A program made the position numbers and the translations under genes. DNA of 64,000 nt from Dolomedes plantarius (taxonomy: Eukaryota; Arthropoda; Arachnida; Araneae; Dolomedidae). The DNA is taken from positions 54,609,802 through 54,673,801 of the forward strand of contig OU015493.1 in assembly GCA_907164885.2 (NCBI GenBank), given 5' to 3'. Below, piece after piece: positions 1 to 12,375 of this stretch. Position 1 is the first letter of the stretch. Every line of letters begins with the position of its first letter. The notes beneath the pieces are model-generated. The model was not told the origin of the DNA and ran no database searches. It saw only the letters and a list, made by a program, of their open reading frames with translations.

Positions 1-2039
1 TTTGTCAGGATGTTCTTTCATCGGTTATAGAAAGGGAAAACACGCGAATGCAGGAGAAATGTCGCTGATCTCTTTTGTAAGGGGAGAAATAAATGATATA
101 TTGATTAACCCGATTGATGAAATGAATTTTTTTTCCTGCGAAGCGGTATTAAATTTTTCACTTCGTAGGAAGTCTAATCAAAATAAATTAATCTTTTGTG
201 ATACAGCTTTAAATGTTTCGGGGTAGATAAGTGTACGTTTGTTTTCACAGAAGAAGTAAATAAACGCTGACAGTGATATTTATTGCCTTAGGTATTTCGT
301 ACTGCTATTAAAAAAACTGTGAGTGAAAGATAAGTGATTTACAACGCACTGTTTTAAAAAAATGTCATTAAAATTCTTGTGAAGTATGGGATTGGAGATT
401 AAACGTTAATACGTTATATATAACTCAGAAATATTACTGCAGATTATGAAAGGGCATTAAAAAAAGGATAAATTTCATGCGATTTTGACAAATGTAACAC
501 AGTGTTTGGAAATTTCATACACTAGGGTTAAATGTGTCTACCATTTTAATAATGCAAAAGTTAAATTTTCAGTTTTGAAGCAATAATGTGATTTATAGTA
601 CTTTAGTATCATGTTTTAAATCTTAATCCTGTGTTGTTCCAATTTAGTAGTTTTAGTGCCTTTAAGTCGATTTCAAATAGTGGCAATCATATTTGTTTGG
701 TGTAGTATAATAAATACTCTAAGCGGTTCAAAAGTCCAAAATCGTAAAGCATAAACATAAGTAATTTGAATGATCAAAGTAGTTTCCGTAAATCCTGATA
801 GATAGCCTTCGGATTGGACTATTTTAATGACATCCGTTTTTTATTACTGCAAGAAAATTACTTATAGCACTTCAGTATCATGTTTTCCCCCATTTTTTCA
901 GTGTTTTTGTTGTTTTAAGTAAAATTAATACATAGTCCCGGCCATAAGTGTTTGTAGTAGAATAACGTAATCTATGCCAACCATTTAAACGTCTAGAATT
1001 GAAGATGTACTTCAAAATTGATTTAACCCTTTGCGACCCGCTATGATAAAGAAAACGTTGATAGTACATCATTCATATACATCATATAATGAAAACTTTC
1101 TGAGATGACAGCTAATGATACTAGTCTTACAGCTAATTATACTAGTCAATTGATGTGTGTAAGGAACACTACCAATCATCACAATCAATGGCAAATGTAG
1201 GTAAACTTGGAGTAAAAGTTATCCTCAAAGTGTTTCAAGGAGTGGTGATGCTGTTACACCATCGGACAGCTCGGATTTATGAATCTCGCGAATTTTATGT
1301 GAAAGTTGTTGACCCAAACGTATATAGGCACTTATCAAGCTTGCTTGAGGGAACACAATAGAAATGAGCATTTTTTCCATTCTGTCATCGTTTTCTCTAT
1401 TTTCAGGCTTGGAAAAGCTTTGTACTGAGGTGTGTATTGAAATTTTGTTTTCATTTTACCCTTAAAACTTTTCAACAGTTCAGGAAGAGTCATTCATTAT
1501 CCTGTATAGTAGTGCAGCAGACCACATGTTGCGGTATTTGCAACAATAGTTTCTTTCATGTGAATAGTTTGGATCATTGTTACCATGTTATTTTTGGCTT
1601 TTAAAGAGTTCAAGGTTTCTTGAAGTCACATACTGCAAATTTCAGTTTTCATAGAAATAATATACGAAAAGCCTTTGCCCTGGAGAAAAAATGAACATCA
1701 GGAAAATGAAATTAGAAAAGAAGTCTTTAAAATGATAAGAGCATTAATTAATTAAAGTAATTAGATTAAGAGGGAAGTACCGCATACTGTTCTAAATTGC
1801 AAAATAATGCTATTTATTGGTTACAGTGAAGCTAATCATTTCACATTTTTGTGTAGATTTTGTCTCCATATTAGATAAGATTGAAAGTCATAATAAAACG
1901 TAAAGTTTCGGAAGTAAAAATTGAATAGAAAAAATAGAGAAAAGACAAAGAAAATTCCTTAGGTAATCAACTGAAACTATCCAATAATGGGATATAAAAT
2001 ATCACCTGGCAAATAATCAAATCTCTTAATGAAGACATT
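1..2039. other. AT-rich spacer, no gene recognised
   Basis: I see no coding signature, TIR pair or RNA gene here. Short open frames at 2-226 and 1155-1361 have no recognisable motif and no splice context, so I do not call them genes. A weakly similar sequence occurs near 593 and 863 (a shared run resembling 'agtatcatgtttt'), perhaps an old degenerate repeat. Confidence 0.6.
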
Positions 2040-2041
2040 CA

Positions 2042-2180
2042 AGTGGCTGAATGGCTAAAGTACTAAGCTTTGGTGCTACGTATATATTCTACAACTTCCG
2101 AGTCCCGCTGTGAGATTGATTTGAAAACACTATAAGCTGTGTACCCCGCTTTATTTAGTCACCTCAAGCACCAACAAATT
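2042..2180 (+). repeat. tRNA-derived SINE-like remnant
   Basis: A Pol III A-box-like TGGCTGAATGG at about 2044 is followed about 50 bases on by a degenerate B box (TTCCGAGTCCCGC), the internal promoter arrangement of tRNA-derived SINEs. The spacing and a Leu/Ser-like longer variable part fit an old tRNA head. No cloverleaf, poly(A) tail or target duplication is clear. It could be chance in AT-rich DNA. Confidence 0.35.
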
Positions 2181-3365
2181 ACCGTAGCATTTTTAAATAA
2201 CCAACATTAGGTAAAGAAGCTTATTTCACCACTGTAAAAAATACAGAAATTATAGAGGAAACAAAACGTCCAACAATAGGACATTGTTATCTTTAAAATC
2301 TGTAATTAAGGCTTGAACTTTAACTTCACTTTCAACTTCGTGGAAAGACAACCCACTGTTAGATGTTATTGCATTACTGCATCTTCCTTAGAAAGTTCCG
2401 CTGATCGAAAATAAAGTGTCCGACTTATTCAAGCCCTTAGACGGCAAAGCGATAGCAACTGCCATGCCTGGTGTACATCAAGCAATTCCATGGTTTGCAC
2501 TGTTACTATCCTGAGATGTTAAATGGTTTTGTGTTAAACAAAATCTTACTTAAAGTTGGATTTCAACTAAGACGAATTTCCTCGATGTTCATGTTTCTGG
2601 AGGATAAACTGGACCCCTTGATGGTTTGTGTCCTGGGATGAGCTAGTCTTAGATGTGCGCAAGTTTCCTTAACACTTGTTTATTAGATAAGATATTGCCA
2701 TCCAACACGGGTTGTTTCATAAGGATGGTTATCTTAGAGGCCAGTCATTCATTATTGCATCCACAAACATAATTCTCAGTTGAACCATGTGTCGCAATAA
2801 TACACAAGTTTGTTTGGACTACGTTAATTGAAGCTGGAAAGAAAGTAAACTTTTAATCAAAAAGCTTGGCTAAAAGTCGAGTCAATAGGGATTTTTTTCT
2901 AATTAATAAGCTTTTGATAAGTTTAGCGACAAACCGAATTAATAGACCTAATATTGTTAATTTACATTTATGAATGTTCTAAAGAAACGTATTTATGATA
3001 CATTCATCAAGGAAATCTGAGCAATTTTTTAAACGAATTCTAATCCACTAGAATAATTTTATAAATACAGAATTACACTTAAATATGGAACAATATTGTA
3101 AATTAATGAGTTTTGAAGAAACCACTTTTAAAATATTTTTAACAAACATTCTTCGAACAAAAAGTATGACATTGCTCTTTGTTGTACACCGCCAATAATA
3201 CGCATAGAGATTGGCCCGTTCAGGAGCATATTTAAGTATGATAACACATTCTAATTCTAAGAAATTACCAAAACTCGTTTAGAAGGGGTTTTTCATCGAA
3301 TCTAGAAAATAATTAAAAGATTTTCAAATATTGAATATACTAAATATTATTAATTTTGATCTGAT
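2181..3365. other. AT-rich spacer, nothing recognised
   Basis: No ORF, TIR pair or tandem repeat stands out. Poly(A/T) runs only. Confidence 0.6.

Positions 3366-3418
<53 letters not shown>
3366..3418. repeat. Compound (CA)n-(TA)n microsatellite
   Basis: A CA dinucleotide run passes directly into a TA run. A poly(A) run of about 19 follows at 3452-3470. The same CA/TG-to-TA compound design recurs at several other places in the window. Confidence 0.95.
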
Positions 3419-3419
<1 letters not shown>

Positions 3420-3931
3420 GAGCCACTTATGACAATGTTGAGTAACAAATGCAAAAAAAAAAAAAAAAAAGGGTATTTCAAGTATTACGGTTTCACGAAC
3501 ACATAGTTCATCATTATTTATAATAAAGCTGTTCTAAACATAACTGAGATATATTTTGTAAACGAATGAAAAAATTAATTAATAAGAACAAAGGTAAATA
3601 AAGTAGGGCAAAGTTGCCCTTGTCAGTCTCAGAAAGTAAACATGATGTTAGGAAGTTTTGTTACTTTTACCTGTCTTCTTTTTATTGATTTCCGAAGTAG
3701 AAAAACACAGAAATAGACGAGAAATCCTCTTAATCTATTTTACGAGAGGAAAATAAAAGATTTATTGATTAATCTGCGGTGTCGAAAGATGTCTTGCACG
3801 CTACACTATTTAATTTTTAACAACACGGGGAGGTGAATCGTAAGAAACTAATCTCTTTTAGAGTATTGGTTATTTCACTGAACACCTTGTTTATGGCGAA
3901 ATCTACAGAAATTATCCTAATAAATAAATAA

Positions 3932-3942
<11 letters not shown>

Positions 3943-3997
<55 letters not shown>

Positions 3998-3998
3998 T
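3943..3998. repeat. Compound (TA)n-(TG)n microsatellite
   Basis: A TA run passes into a TG run, immediately upstream of the LTR-like repeat at 4021. It is the mirror form of the array at 3366. Confidence 0.95.
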
Positions 3999-4020
3999 TC
4001 TGTGTGTGTATCTTTACTAT

Positions 4021-4489
4021 TGTAATCTAGCCAAATATGAGAGTTACCACCAAATTGGTGATGGATTTAGTGACTTATTTCGAAGGCAAATTTGGCGACA
4101 TTTCACCAAATTTGGCGATATGGTGCCAAATGGTCGCCAACTTGCCGTCTAGACCTTTCTTGAAGATTCTGGAAATAACTAGCTGACTGAACGATACGGG
4201 GCGCTTTGGAAATCTATGAATATACATCACATTGGCATTGGAACTCAGCGTTATTTTCTGCTGGGAATTGAATGTATTGAAAGTGCGTTAGACGTGTATG
4301 GTATTGAAAAGCCAATTTGTTATCCTGACTTGGATTTTTAGAGTTTTAGGCTGTATAGAAGACAGTTGTTACGTGTTTTCTGTTTGAATTTGTGTATGCG
4401 TTTGAAGAACTTACAGAATAATAAATTTTATTTTGTGTGCACTCTCTAAAGAGATTTTATTCAATCGTATCGAACCCAGGAAAGCGGAA

Positions 4490-4492
<3 letters not shown>
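4021..4492 (+). repeat. Solo-LTR-like dispersed repeat, copy 1
   Basis: This stretch is the inverted, diverged counterpart of 13262-13703. The pair share landmarks along the whole length: 'ccaaatatgagag' near one end, 'ttccaatgccaatgt', 'caactgtctt', and AATAAA-type motifs near the other end. Both start near TG and end near CA (GGAAC then a or g). Length of about 445-470 bp and these ends suit a solo LTR. No clear target duplication flanks either copy, so the LTR identity is an inference; that it is a two-copy repeat is visible directly. Confidence 0.5.

Positions 4493-4542
<50 letters not shown>
4493..4542. repeat. Compound (TA)n-(TG)n microsatellite
   Basis: A TA run continues into a TG run directly at the edge of the LTR-like repeat, so it may have grown from the insertion junction. 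It is read through by a spurious open frame on the minus strand. Confidence 0.95.
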
Positions 4543-4543
<1 letters not shown>

Positions 4544-4549
4544 ATGTGT

Positions 4550-5585
4550 CAGTAATATATCAGGTGTTTGAGAGTATTTGGAGAAATTTGTTTTACAAAA
4601 AATACCCACAGGGTCAATAATCAGATCTAGACTAATATTTTCACTATAGCAGAGTAGAAAAAACAATATTCCGGTTAGCAGAAAGGTCTGGAAGTAAATG
4701 ACGGTGCAGCTATTGCTATTTCCATACACCTAAAAGATAGTGTTTCTTAAGAAGAAGCTTTTAGTGTAACATCCTCAATAGTTATAAATAGAAAAATATA
4801 TTAGAATAGAAACTCAGTAGAAAGATAGGATTATTCAAGGCATATTAAATGTATATTATCAAAAAATGCTTAATATATAATTGGTGTATATCTTCAATAA
4901 TATAACTTACTTGGATATACCATAGCAAGAAAATAATAGAAAGTTGAATTTTCGGAATTGATTTTTTATTATAATCATGAACGGGTTTGAAGTAAACGAT
5001 GGAAGAATGCAAATACTTTTCTAAATCTGATGAATATATGTTTGCAAAACCAATTCTATTAATTAGGATATAACAAGCAGCATTGTTAGAAGACAATACA
5101 CATTAAGAGAAATAGACAAATGGACCCATTGCAAAGCTCATTATTTATTTCGGGCGTTCCTCTGTTGCCCATATTTAATATGGGTTTTAAAAGACAAAAG
5201 AAAAAAGAGAAGGCAATATTCGTAAACTTAAAGATAAACCTTTAAACGTAAGATGGAGCTATATGTGCTTGAATTTCATTAATGAAACCCATTGGCATAC
5301 AGACAAGCTAAAGCACCTATGAAAGCTAATATGCTAATAAATCATCAATTATATGAACTAGAAAGAAATTCACACATTTCTCTCTGTGCGTCTTTCTTTG
5401 CATGTACTGTAATTTATCCAATATTCAGTAAGAAACAACGACCAAGCTGAGGCACAAGGGCAATTTTATTATATGTCATTCTTGCTAGGGAGAATAAATT
5501 TTAGGCTACTTTTACGATAGGGACAATTCAATGGCCTGCTCCCACTCCCATTCTATTGTTGTTGCTAATGCTCCCTAGTTGGAGG
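4550..5585. other. AT-rich spacer, no gene recognised
   Basis: A short minus-strand frame at 4845-5096 has AT-driven composition and no motif. I see no repeat ends or RNA gene. Confidence 0.55.
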
Positions 5586-5905
5586 TTCCATTCACCAGGT
5601 CCTAATAGACTATTGAGCTGAAACGGGCGGCTCCTGTTTTGAATTAGCAACACAAGGGTCGGAGTCCGACTTGGCTAAATGACCGGTGCCGTAATTTGGA
5701 ACCGAGTCAAGTGACGAGACCGGAACACTTGACCCCGCACCTCCAGAGGTAAATTTGAGAACTTGGAGGACATTGCAGCTACGACGTATTTTACGTGTCC
5801 CGGCCACAATTGGTGAACACGGTGGTAGATTTGCAGTGACGAACATCGAACCAGAGACGTCCAGATTAATTGCCCGCTACGCTTGCCAACTGGGCCACCG
5901 CACTA
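5586..5905 (-). repeat. tRNA-derived SINE with A and B boxes
   Basis: On the minus strand an A box matching consensus (TGGCCCAGTTGG, 5886-5897) is followed about 33 nt later by a good B box (TGGTTCGATG, 5844-5853). This is the spacing of a tRNA. The head lies in a GC-richer island about 300 bp long, in contrast to its AT-rich surroundings, as expected of an inserted SINE with a tRNA-unrelated body. I could not fold a full cloverleaf and see no target duplication. Open frames on both strands here (5610-5846, 5755-5964) look like by-products of the GC-richer sequence. Confidence 0.55.
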
Positions 5906-6780
5906 GCACTCCTTTTCTTCAAGCATCTTTTACCGATTGTACCATATCACTTTTGAACTACTGAACAGTAACGTCAAAGCATGAGGCGAAATAATATGAA
6001 AATTCTATAAAGAAATAAACATTTCATTTATTCAGATTAAATTCTATGACCTAACATGCTTGACTATTTCAAACCACTAGACGCATAGCAAAGTAAAATA
6101 ATATATTTTGATTTCTATACCCCCTAGAAATAGCTATTTCTCATTAATCATTCATAGTTAATGAATCACAAGATTAAAAACATTTATAAACAGATGACTT
6201 TTTATTAATATCGCGAAGCTTTCAATATTACTCCCTTTCCCATTTGAAGGAAAGCATTAGCGTGATTATCTAAAATCGATGCAATATTCACAACCATATT
6301 GCCGTAATGAATGAGAGGAAAAAATAATTTGGAATCTTGCCTTATCTACTCTGCTCTTTTCATAGTCGCTTTATGAATAACTTTTAAGTACCTCATTATA
6401 AGTCATATGCCACCTAATATCTAAAATAAGCATATTTATCCCCATTAATTATCCAGAAATACTGCAAATAGCATTTTCCAATATTTATTTAATTGTAGAA
6501 AAACAAAGTAAAAAATGTTTCCGAAAGCGCTAATGTTCAACTAACATGATTATAATGGCTAATCGATTTTTGTAATTGCATTGAAAAAGAGGTTAAAAAT
6601 TCTTTTGTTTCCATCTGTTGTCTATTTATGCAATAAAAAAAAGAAGTTTAAGACTATTATATTCTCATCTACATGAAATAAACATTACATGGAATTATGG
6701 CAGCTAAAATATACAGTCAATGGTTATCAATATAATATGTGGGCATGTGGGTGGCTGTGGGTGTTCTTTGTATATGTATA
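5906..6780. other. AT-rich spacer, nothing recognised
   Basis: No feature supported. Confidence 0.55.
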
Positions 6781-7708
6781 CAGAGTAATTTTTATTAAAC
6801 TGACACTACTCAGAGCCACCTGTAGCGCCATCTATCAGCCAAAGTTCCACTTAAATTGATAGAGAGACTTGGGACGACATGGGGAAGAGTTTCCATGAAC
6901 AGTAATAATTCCAAAAGTCGCCGATGGGGGAAGATATGGCGCTGTAGTTGGCGCACAAGAGAATTTGCATAAAGCGCAAGTAAAATATCAAAATGCAAAT
7001 TCATGACTACATAGTCGACAGCAGCGCCAGTATTTTGGGCTATAAAGATCGGAGCGGAATCTATTGCGCCATCGCTTTACAGAAGAAAGGGTCATCAGTC
7101 GTTTTTTTCCTCTTGCATAGCCACCTCGCTCCCCGGACCTAACACATGTGACTTCTTTCTGTGGATTTATTTAATGTCCAAGGTGTATGTTGGTGGAGTC
7201 TCTAACTTGGAGGCCCTAAAGGTCAACATATCCCGGAGACTGTGATGAACATTCCTTGTGACATGTTACGCTCGGCCGTTGAGAACTTAGTTTTCAGGAT
7301 GCAATGTGTCTTCCATCAGGATGGGGGTCACATTGAAGGAGGGAGAAGTGAATTTGCTGCATAAAGCGGTGTTCTAGTAAAATTTTTTTGTTGATCATTT
7401 GTCTGCTAATTACAACTTTTTCTGTATTCACCTCTTATCTTTATAGCCCGAAATACTGGCGCTACTGTCGACCACGTAGTCGTGAATTTGCATTTTGATG
7501 TTTTACTTGCATTTTCTGCAAATTCTCGGGTGCGCCGACAACAAGAGCGCCATACTTCCCCTATCGGCGACTTTTGGAACTTTTTTTTTCACGGAAACTC
7601 TTTCCAATGCCGTCCTTAGTCCCTCTATCAATTATGGTGGAATTCTAGTTGATAGATCGTGCTACAGATGTCTCTTAGTAGTGTCAGTTCAACAAAAATC
7701 TCCCCCCG

Positions 7709-7709
<1 letters not shown>
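6781..7709. mobile_element. Foldback TA-flanked (mariner-type) element with about 260-bp inverted arms
   Basis: The left arm (about 6781-7048) and right arm (about 7439-7709) are inverted copies over roughly 260 bp, sharing 'ctgacactact', 'cgccat' and 'aaatgcaaattc' type stretches and meeting the flanks at TA on both sides. The arms enclose about 390 bp that contain a broken transposase C-terminus. TA target choice plus a captured IS630/Tc1/mariner-type transposase piece suggest a foldback derivative of a mariner-like element. The right end abuts a long (TA)n run, so the exact terminal bases are uncertain. Confidence 0.65.
7121..7350 (+). pseudogene. Mariner-like transposase C-terminal remnant
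   Basis: Translation in shifting frames gives PPRSPDLT, then DFFLW, KVYVGGVSNLEALK and IPCDMLRSAVENLVFRMQ. This matches the conserved PPRSPDLTPxDFFLWG block around the third catalytic Asp and the C-terminal helices of a common arthropod DDE transposase family of the IS630-Tc1-mariner superfamily. A small insertion breaks the frame between PDLT and DFF, and a TGA lies after NISRRL. The remnant lies in the loop between the inverted arms of the foldback element. It is related to the remnant at 39545-40072. Confidence 0.65.

Positions 7710-7782
<73 letters not shown>
7710..7782. repeat. (TA)n microsatellite
   Basis: About 36 TA repeats begin exactly at the right end of the foldback element, so the array may have expanded from its TA target site. 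Confidence 0.97.
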
Positions 7783-7789
<7 letters not shown>

Positions 7790-8240
7790 AAAGTATCACA
7801 GCTTACAAATATACTAAATAATTTTAGTATATCTTGCGTTTCTAGGAAGGTATAAGCTCAACCAGTTATATTTAATTCTTCGAATTACAAATATTTTAAT
7901 TGCTTTTCTTTACCAATAATCTAATCGAGATTGATTTCTGGCAAATAAAATCTAAGAAAGCTAATTACATTTTATTTGCCGAAGGGATTTATTAACTAAT
8001 ACCATATTACAAAAACTATTTACGATTCTTAGTTTCTTTTGAAAGAAAGTATCTTCTGAGTCTGGTTAATTGCAACACCCAGAAATCTAGAATGTATTAC
8101 TTTCGCTTACAAAATTTATTATTTTCGCTTTTTTACGTCAAGATTTTAATAAGAACTGTTAAAGAAATATTTTCCATTTACAAGAATAATCTATTATAGC
8201 CCGTCGGTAAATCTTGATGCAAGTCTCCAAATATTATATT
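7783..8240. other. AT-rich spacer before the satellite array
   Basis: No ORF or repeat end seen; the sequence at about 8200-8240 is not part of the tandem unit. Confidence 0.55.
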
Positions 8241-10500
8241 GCCTACGGGTGCGCTTCATTGAAAGTGCATAATTTTCTTTTTAGACTCTTTGAAAGATTT
8301 AATCTTTGAAGTGACGAGGATGTACAACTGCTCTCCTAAAAGTATTTTCATATTTCATAGAGTTGGTCTATGCATTAAATGCAATACCACGTCACATCGT
8401 TTCATGTTACCTCTCTGCGTCGTTTCTTTATAATGTACTTTGGTAGTTTAGTTGGAGAAATTTATATGGTTTAGTGGTTTACGTCATGAGCTTCCATGTT
8501 GTGTGTTCGAGTCCTGACGAAGGCTTCGAATAGGCCTATTGGGAGCAATGTTGAATCACCTAAATAGTGCTGCTATAATAAAGCTGCCGACACACGTGCG
8601 GTGTATGCATGTATATAGCCTACGGGTGCGCTTCATTGAAAGTGCATAATTTTCTTTTTAGACTCTTTGAAAGATTTAATCTTTGAAGTGACGAGGATGT
8701 ACAACTGCTCTCCTAAATGTTATTTTCATATTTCATAGAGTTGGTCTATGCATTAAATGCAATACCACGTCGCATCGTTTCATGTTACCTCTCTGCATCG
8801 TTTCTTTATAATGTACTTTGGTAGTTTAGTTGGAGAAAATTATATGGTTTAGTGGTTTACGTCATGAGTTTCCATGTTGTGTGTTCGAGTCCTGACGAAG
8901 GCTTCGAATAGGCCTATTGGGAGCAATGTTGAATCACCTAAATAGTGCTGCTATAATAAAGCTGCCGACACACGTGCGGTGTATGCATGTATATAGCCTA
9001 CGGGTGCGCTTCATTGAAAGTGCATAATTTTCTTTTTAGACACTTTGAAAGATTTAATCTTTGAAGTGACCAGGATGTACAACTGCTCTCCTAAATGTTA
9101 TTTTCATATTTCATAGAGTTGGTCTATGCATTAAATGCAATACCACGTCGCATCGTTTCATGTTACCTCTCTGCATCGTTTCTTTATAATGTACTTTGGT
9201 AGTTTAGTTGGAGAAAATTATATGGTTTAGTGGTTTACGTGATGAGCTTCCATGTTGTGTGTTCGAGTCCTGACGAAGGCTTCGAATAGGCCTATTGGGA
9301 GCAATGTTGAATCACCTAAATAGTGCTGCTATAATAAAGCTGCCGACACTCGTGCGGTGTCTGCATGTATATAGCCTACGGGTGTGCTTCATTGAAAGTG
9401 CATAATTTTCTTTTTAGACTCTTTGAAAGATTTAATCTTTGAAGTGACGAGGATGTACAACTGCTCTCTTAATGTTATTTTCACATTTCATATAGTTGGT
9501 CTATGCATTAAATGCAATACCATGTCGCATCGTTTCATGTTACCTCTCTGCATCGTTTCTTTATAATGTCCTTTGGTAGTTTAGTTGGAGAAAATTATAT
9601 GGTTTAGTGGTTTACGTCATGAGCTTCCATGTTGTGTGTTCGAGTCCTGACGAAGGCTTCGAATAGGCCTATTGGGAGAAATGTTGAATCACCTAAATAG
9701 TGCTGCTATAATAAAGCTGCCGACACACGTGCGGTGTATGCATGTATATAGCCTACGGGTGCGCTTCATTGAAAGTGCATAATTTTCTTTTTAGACTCTT
9801 TGAAAGATTTAATCTTTGAAGTGACGAGGATGTACAACTGCTCTCCTAAATGTTATTTTCATATTTCATAGAGTTGGTCTATGCATTAAATGCAATACCA
9901 CGTCGCATCGTTTCATGTTACCTCTCTGCATCGTTTCTTTATAATGTACTTTGGTAGTTTAGTTGGAGAAAATTATATGGTTTAGTGGTTTACGTCATGA
10001 GCTTCCATGTTGTCTGTTCGAGTCCTGACGAAGGCTTCGAATAGACCTATTGGGAGCAATGTTGAATCACCTAAATAGTGCTGCTATAATAAAGCTGCCG
10101 ACACACGTGCGGTGTATGCATGTATATAGCCTACGGGTGCGCTTCATTGAAAGTGCATAATTTTCTTTTTAGACTCTTTGAAAGATTTAATCTTTGAAGT
10201 GACGAGGATGTACAACTGCTCTCCTAAATGTTATTTTTATATTTCATAGAGTTGGTCTATGCATTAAATGCAATACCACGTCGCATCGTTTCATGTTACC
10301 ACTCTGCATCGTTTCTTTATAATGTACTTTGGTAGTTTAGTTGGAGAAAATTATATGGTTTAGTGGTTTACGTCATGAGCTTCCATGTTGTGTGTTCGAG
10401 TCCTGACGAAGGCTTCGAATAGGCCTATTGGGAGCAATGTTGAATCACCTAAATAGTGCTGCTGTAATATAGCTGCCGACACACGTGCGGTGTATGCATG
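8241..10500 (+). repeat. Six-copy tandem array, 377/378-bp unit with Pol III-like boxes
   Basis: Units start at 8241, 8618, 8996, 9374, 9751 and 10129 with 'gcctacgggtg(c/t)gcttca' and end 'ggtgtatgcatg'; the array stops abruptly at 10500. Spacing is 377 or 378 bp and the units differ by only a few substitutions, so the array is recent or homogenised. Each unit holds an A-box-like TGGTTTAGTGG (8467-8477 in unit 1) and, about 27 nt further on, a perfect B box GTTCGAGTCC (8505-8514), the tRNA-derived SINE arrangement. The unit therefore looks like a tRNA-derived SINE plus flank that became a satellite monomer. Confidence 0.9.
8467..8514 (+). promoter_or_regulatory. Pol III type-2 internal promoter-like pair (unit 1 of 6)
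   Basis: A-box-like TGGTTTAGTGG and B box GTTCGAGTCC lie within 50 bases, the usual tRNA or SINE spacing. The pair recurs at the same place in all six units. Whether it drives transcription is inference; no clear T-run terminator sits close downstream. Confidence 0.5.
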
Positions 10501-11440
10501 AACGAATGTATCCGGGCAAGTGCGAGCCGCTTTAAAAAGTAATACAGTGAAACAATCTCAATATGTTCAAACTCATATGTTCAAACTGGAATAGACACTT
10601 CATCAAAGTGTTTCAAATATATATATGTATTAACTGCCAATTATTAAAAGTATCCGCTTCAATGTAGAGGGTCATGTTTTGTATTTCAGTGATTTAGTTC
10701 AGGGACAAAGTACTACAATACATTCTATGGAGAAGACCACAATCAGGTAATCCAGTTACGAAAGCAAAAATGATGTAGGTCGTTTAAACAATGCAATCTT
10801 GTAGAAAATCTTCTACCGTCAATTCATAGCACACAGTACTTAAACTTGTTGCTAACTGATTCATCCTAAAACCAATCATCTACACATGGTTGCTCAACTA
10901 TATGCACACACACACACATATATATATATACATTAATTCGTTTTCTTTAAGGAATCCGATCTCGTTCAAAATGCGTTTGTGTATCCCTTTCCGTAATTAC
11001 TGTACACATCTACAATACTATACCTACATTTGCATTTTAGTGAGTGCCTATCCCCACCGTGCCTGTACTTTAAACACTTAAGTGTCGGTGTGCTTTTATA
11101 TCACAACATTTATGATCAAATGTCAAAACGAATCGATTTTATCATTGTCCTCGTGTGGGAGTCTAACTTCGCTGTACTAATGTAATAGCTTGAACTAATC
11201 AGGTTCAACAACCTCGCCCTCTGTTCAATGTATATAGGTCTTTGCAAATATTATTTCACTTTTATATCTCTTATAAATGTTGATATCAACTAAATATTCG
11301 ATTGCCCATGATGTACTTGAGTAAAAAATTATTATTCCCTATAAACTGGACTGTATTGACTGGATTGAATAACCACTCAAGCCAGCGACTAAAACCCACA
11401 TCATCGCCTGCCTTAACGTTTCTCCCCAAATCAGATTTCG

Positions 11441-11485
<45 letters not shown>

Positions 11486-11652
11486 CACACACAGAGTGGG
11501 ATCTCGATCGATCGTTCGCGGGATCATCGTTTTCTCGTATGTGTCGTTTATTTCCCTCAGTCCCGACGATCATATTGCTTTGTTATGTTCCCGGATCCCG
11601 GATATATCGTTCTCCCGCATTTATCGTTCAGTTTAGTCGGTTCGTCGAAAAA

Positions 11653-11688
<36 letters not shown>

Positions 11689-12375
11689 TGAATCAAAATT
11701 TAAGACATGGACATAATAATATTATATAATAATTTTGTTTGATAATATTTTTGTATGAAATTATAACATAACTTTCTTCTGAATATATGGTTTGTTAACC
11801 CCTTTAATATCCTTAAATTGTGTATACTTCTTGCCCTTTCAGTAACATAGTAAAGTTCAAACTAAGAGAGTATCAACAAAATATTAGTTAATTATTTGCA
11901 TCGTAACTTTCTTAGATACTAATGATCCGTACCAAACATATCCAATTAAGAAAACAATTCATGTCATGCATGGACTGCAGTGGCAATTAATTTTCCTTTC
12001 ATGTCATATACCGAAATGAGAGATATGTATGTTAATTTTCATTAAAAGCCAGTTTATGAAATAATGACAGTGGATAAGAATGAATTCCATGAAATATTTA
12101 TTATTCAGTGTTAAACAACAGCGAAAAATAATAAAAAAAACATTAATTCATATATTGTTTTTCAAACAAAAATTTATTGACGTATGAGAAGGCACGTATC
12201 TCGTTGTGGAAATAGCCTATATAAAAACAAGCATAAAATACTGAACTTTCTTTAGAGCTAAACGCTGTCGATATAATTTTTCGTTTATGATTTGGTGAAT
12301 ATAGAAAATATTGCTTCACTATACCTAAACTATTGAAATATTATTACATTAAGCTTGGGGACTCGTACATTTTAA
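10501..12375. other. AT-rich spacer with microsatellites
   Basis: This stretch holds (CA)n/(TA)n arrays at 10903-10932, 11441-11492 and 11655-11686. Between the last two lies a GC-richer 150-bp patch with repeated 'atcgttc' and 'cccgga' words. Open frames at 10890, 11286 and 11302 are built largely on the microsatellites (runs of Ile-Tyr) and are not genes. Confidence 0.6.

Noticed and set aside
41..226. Frame at the left edge as a partial gene
   Set aside because: No motif, AT-rich composition, and no continuation in other frames.
5610..5964. Overlapping frames on both strands as possible genes
   Set aside because: The sequence is better explained by a SINE with Pol III boxes on the minus strand.
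8467..8514. A genuine tRNA gene in each satellite unit
   Set aside because: The A and B boxes are present but I cannot fold an acceptor stem or a proper anticodon arm, and the units are embedded in a satellite.
8241..10500. CRISPR-like regular repeats
   Set aside because: The 377-bp units are contiguous tandem copies without distinct spacers, in a eukaryotic context.
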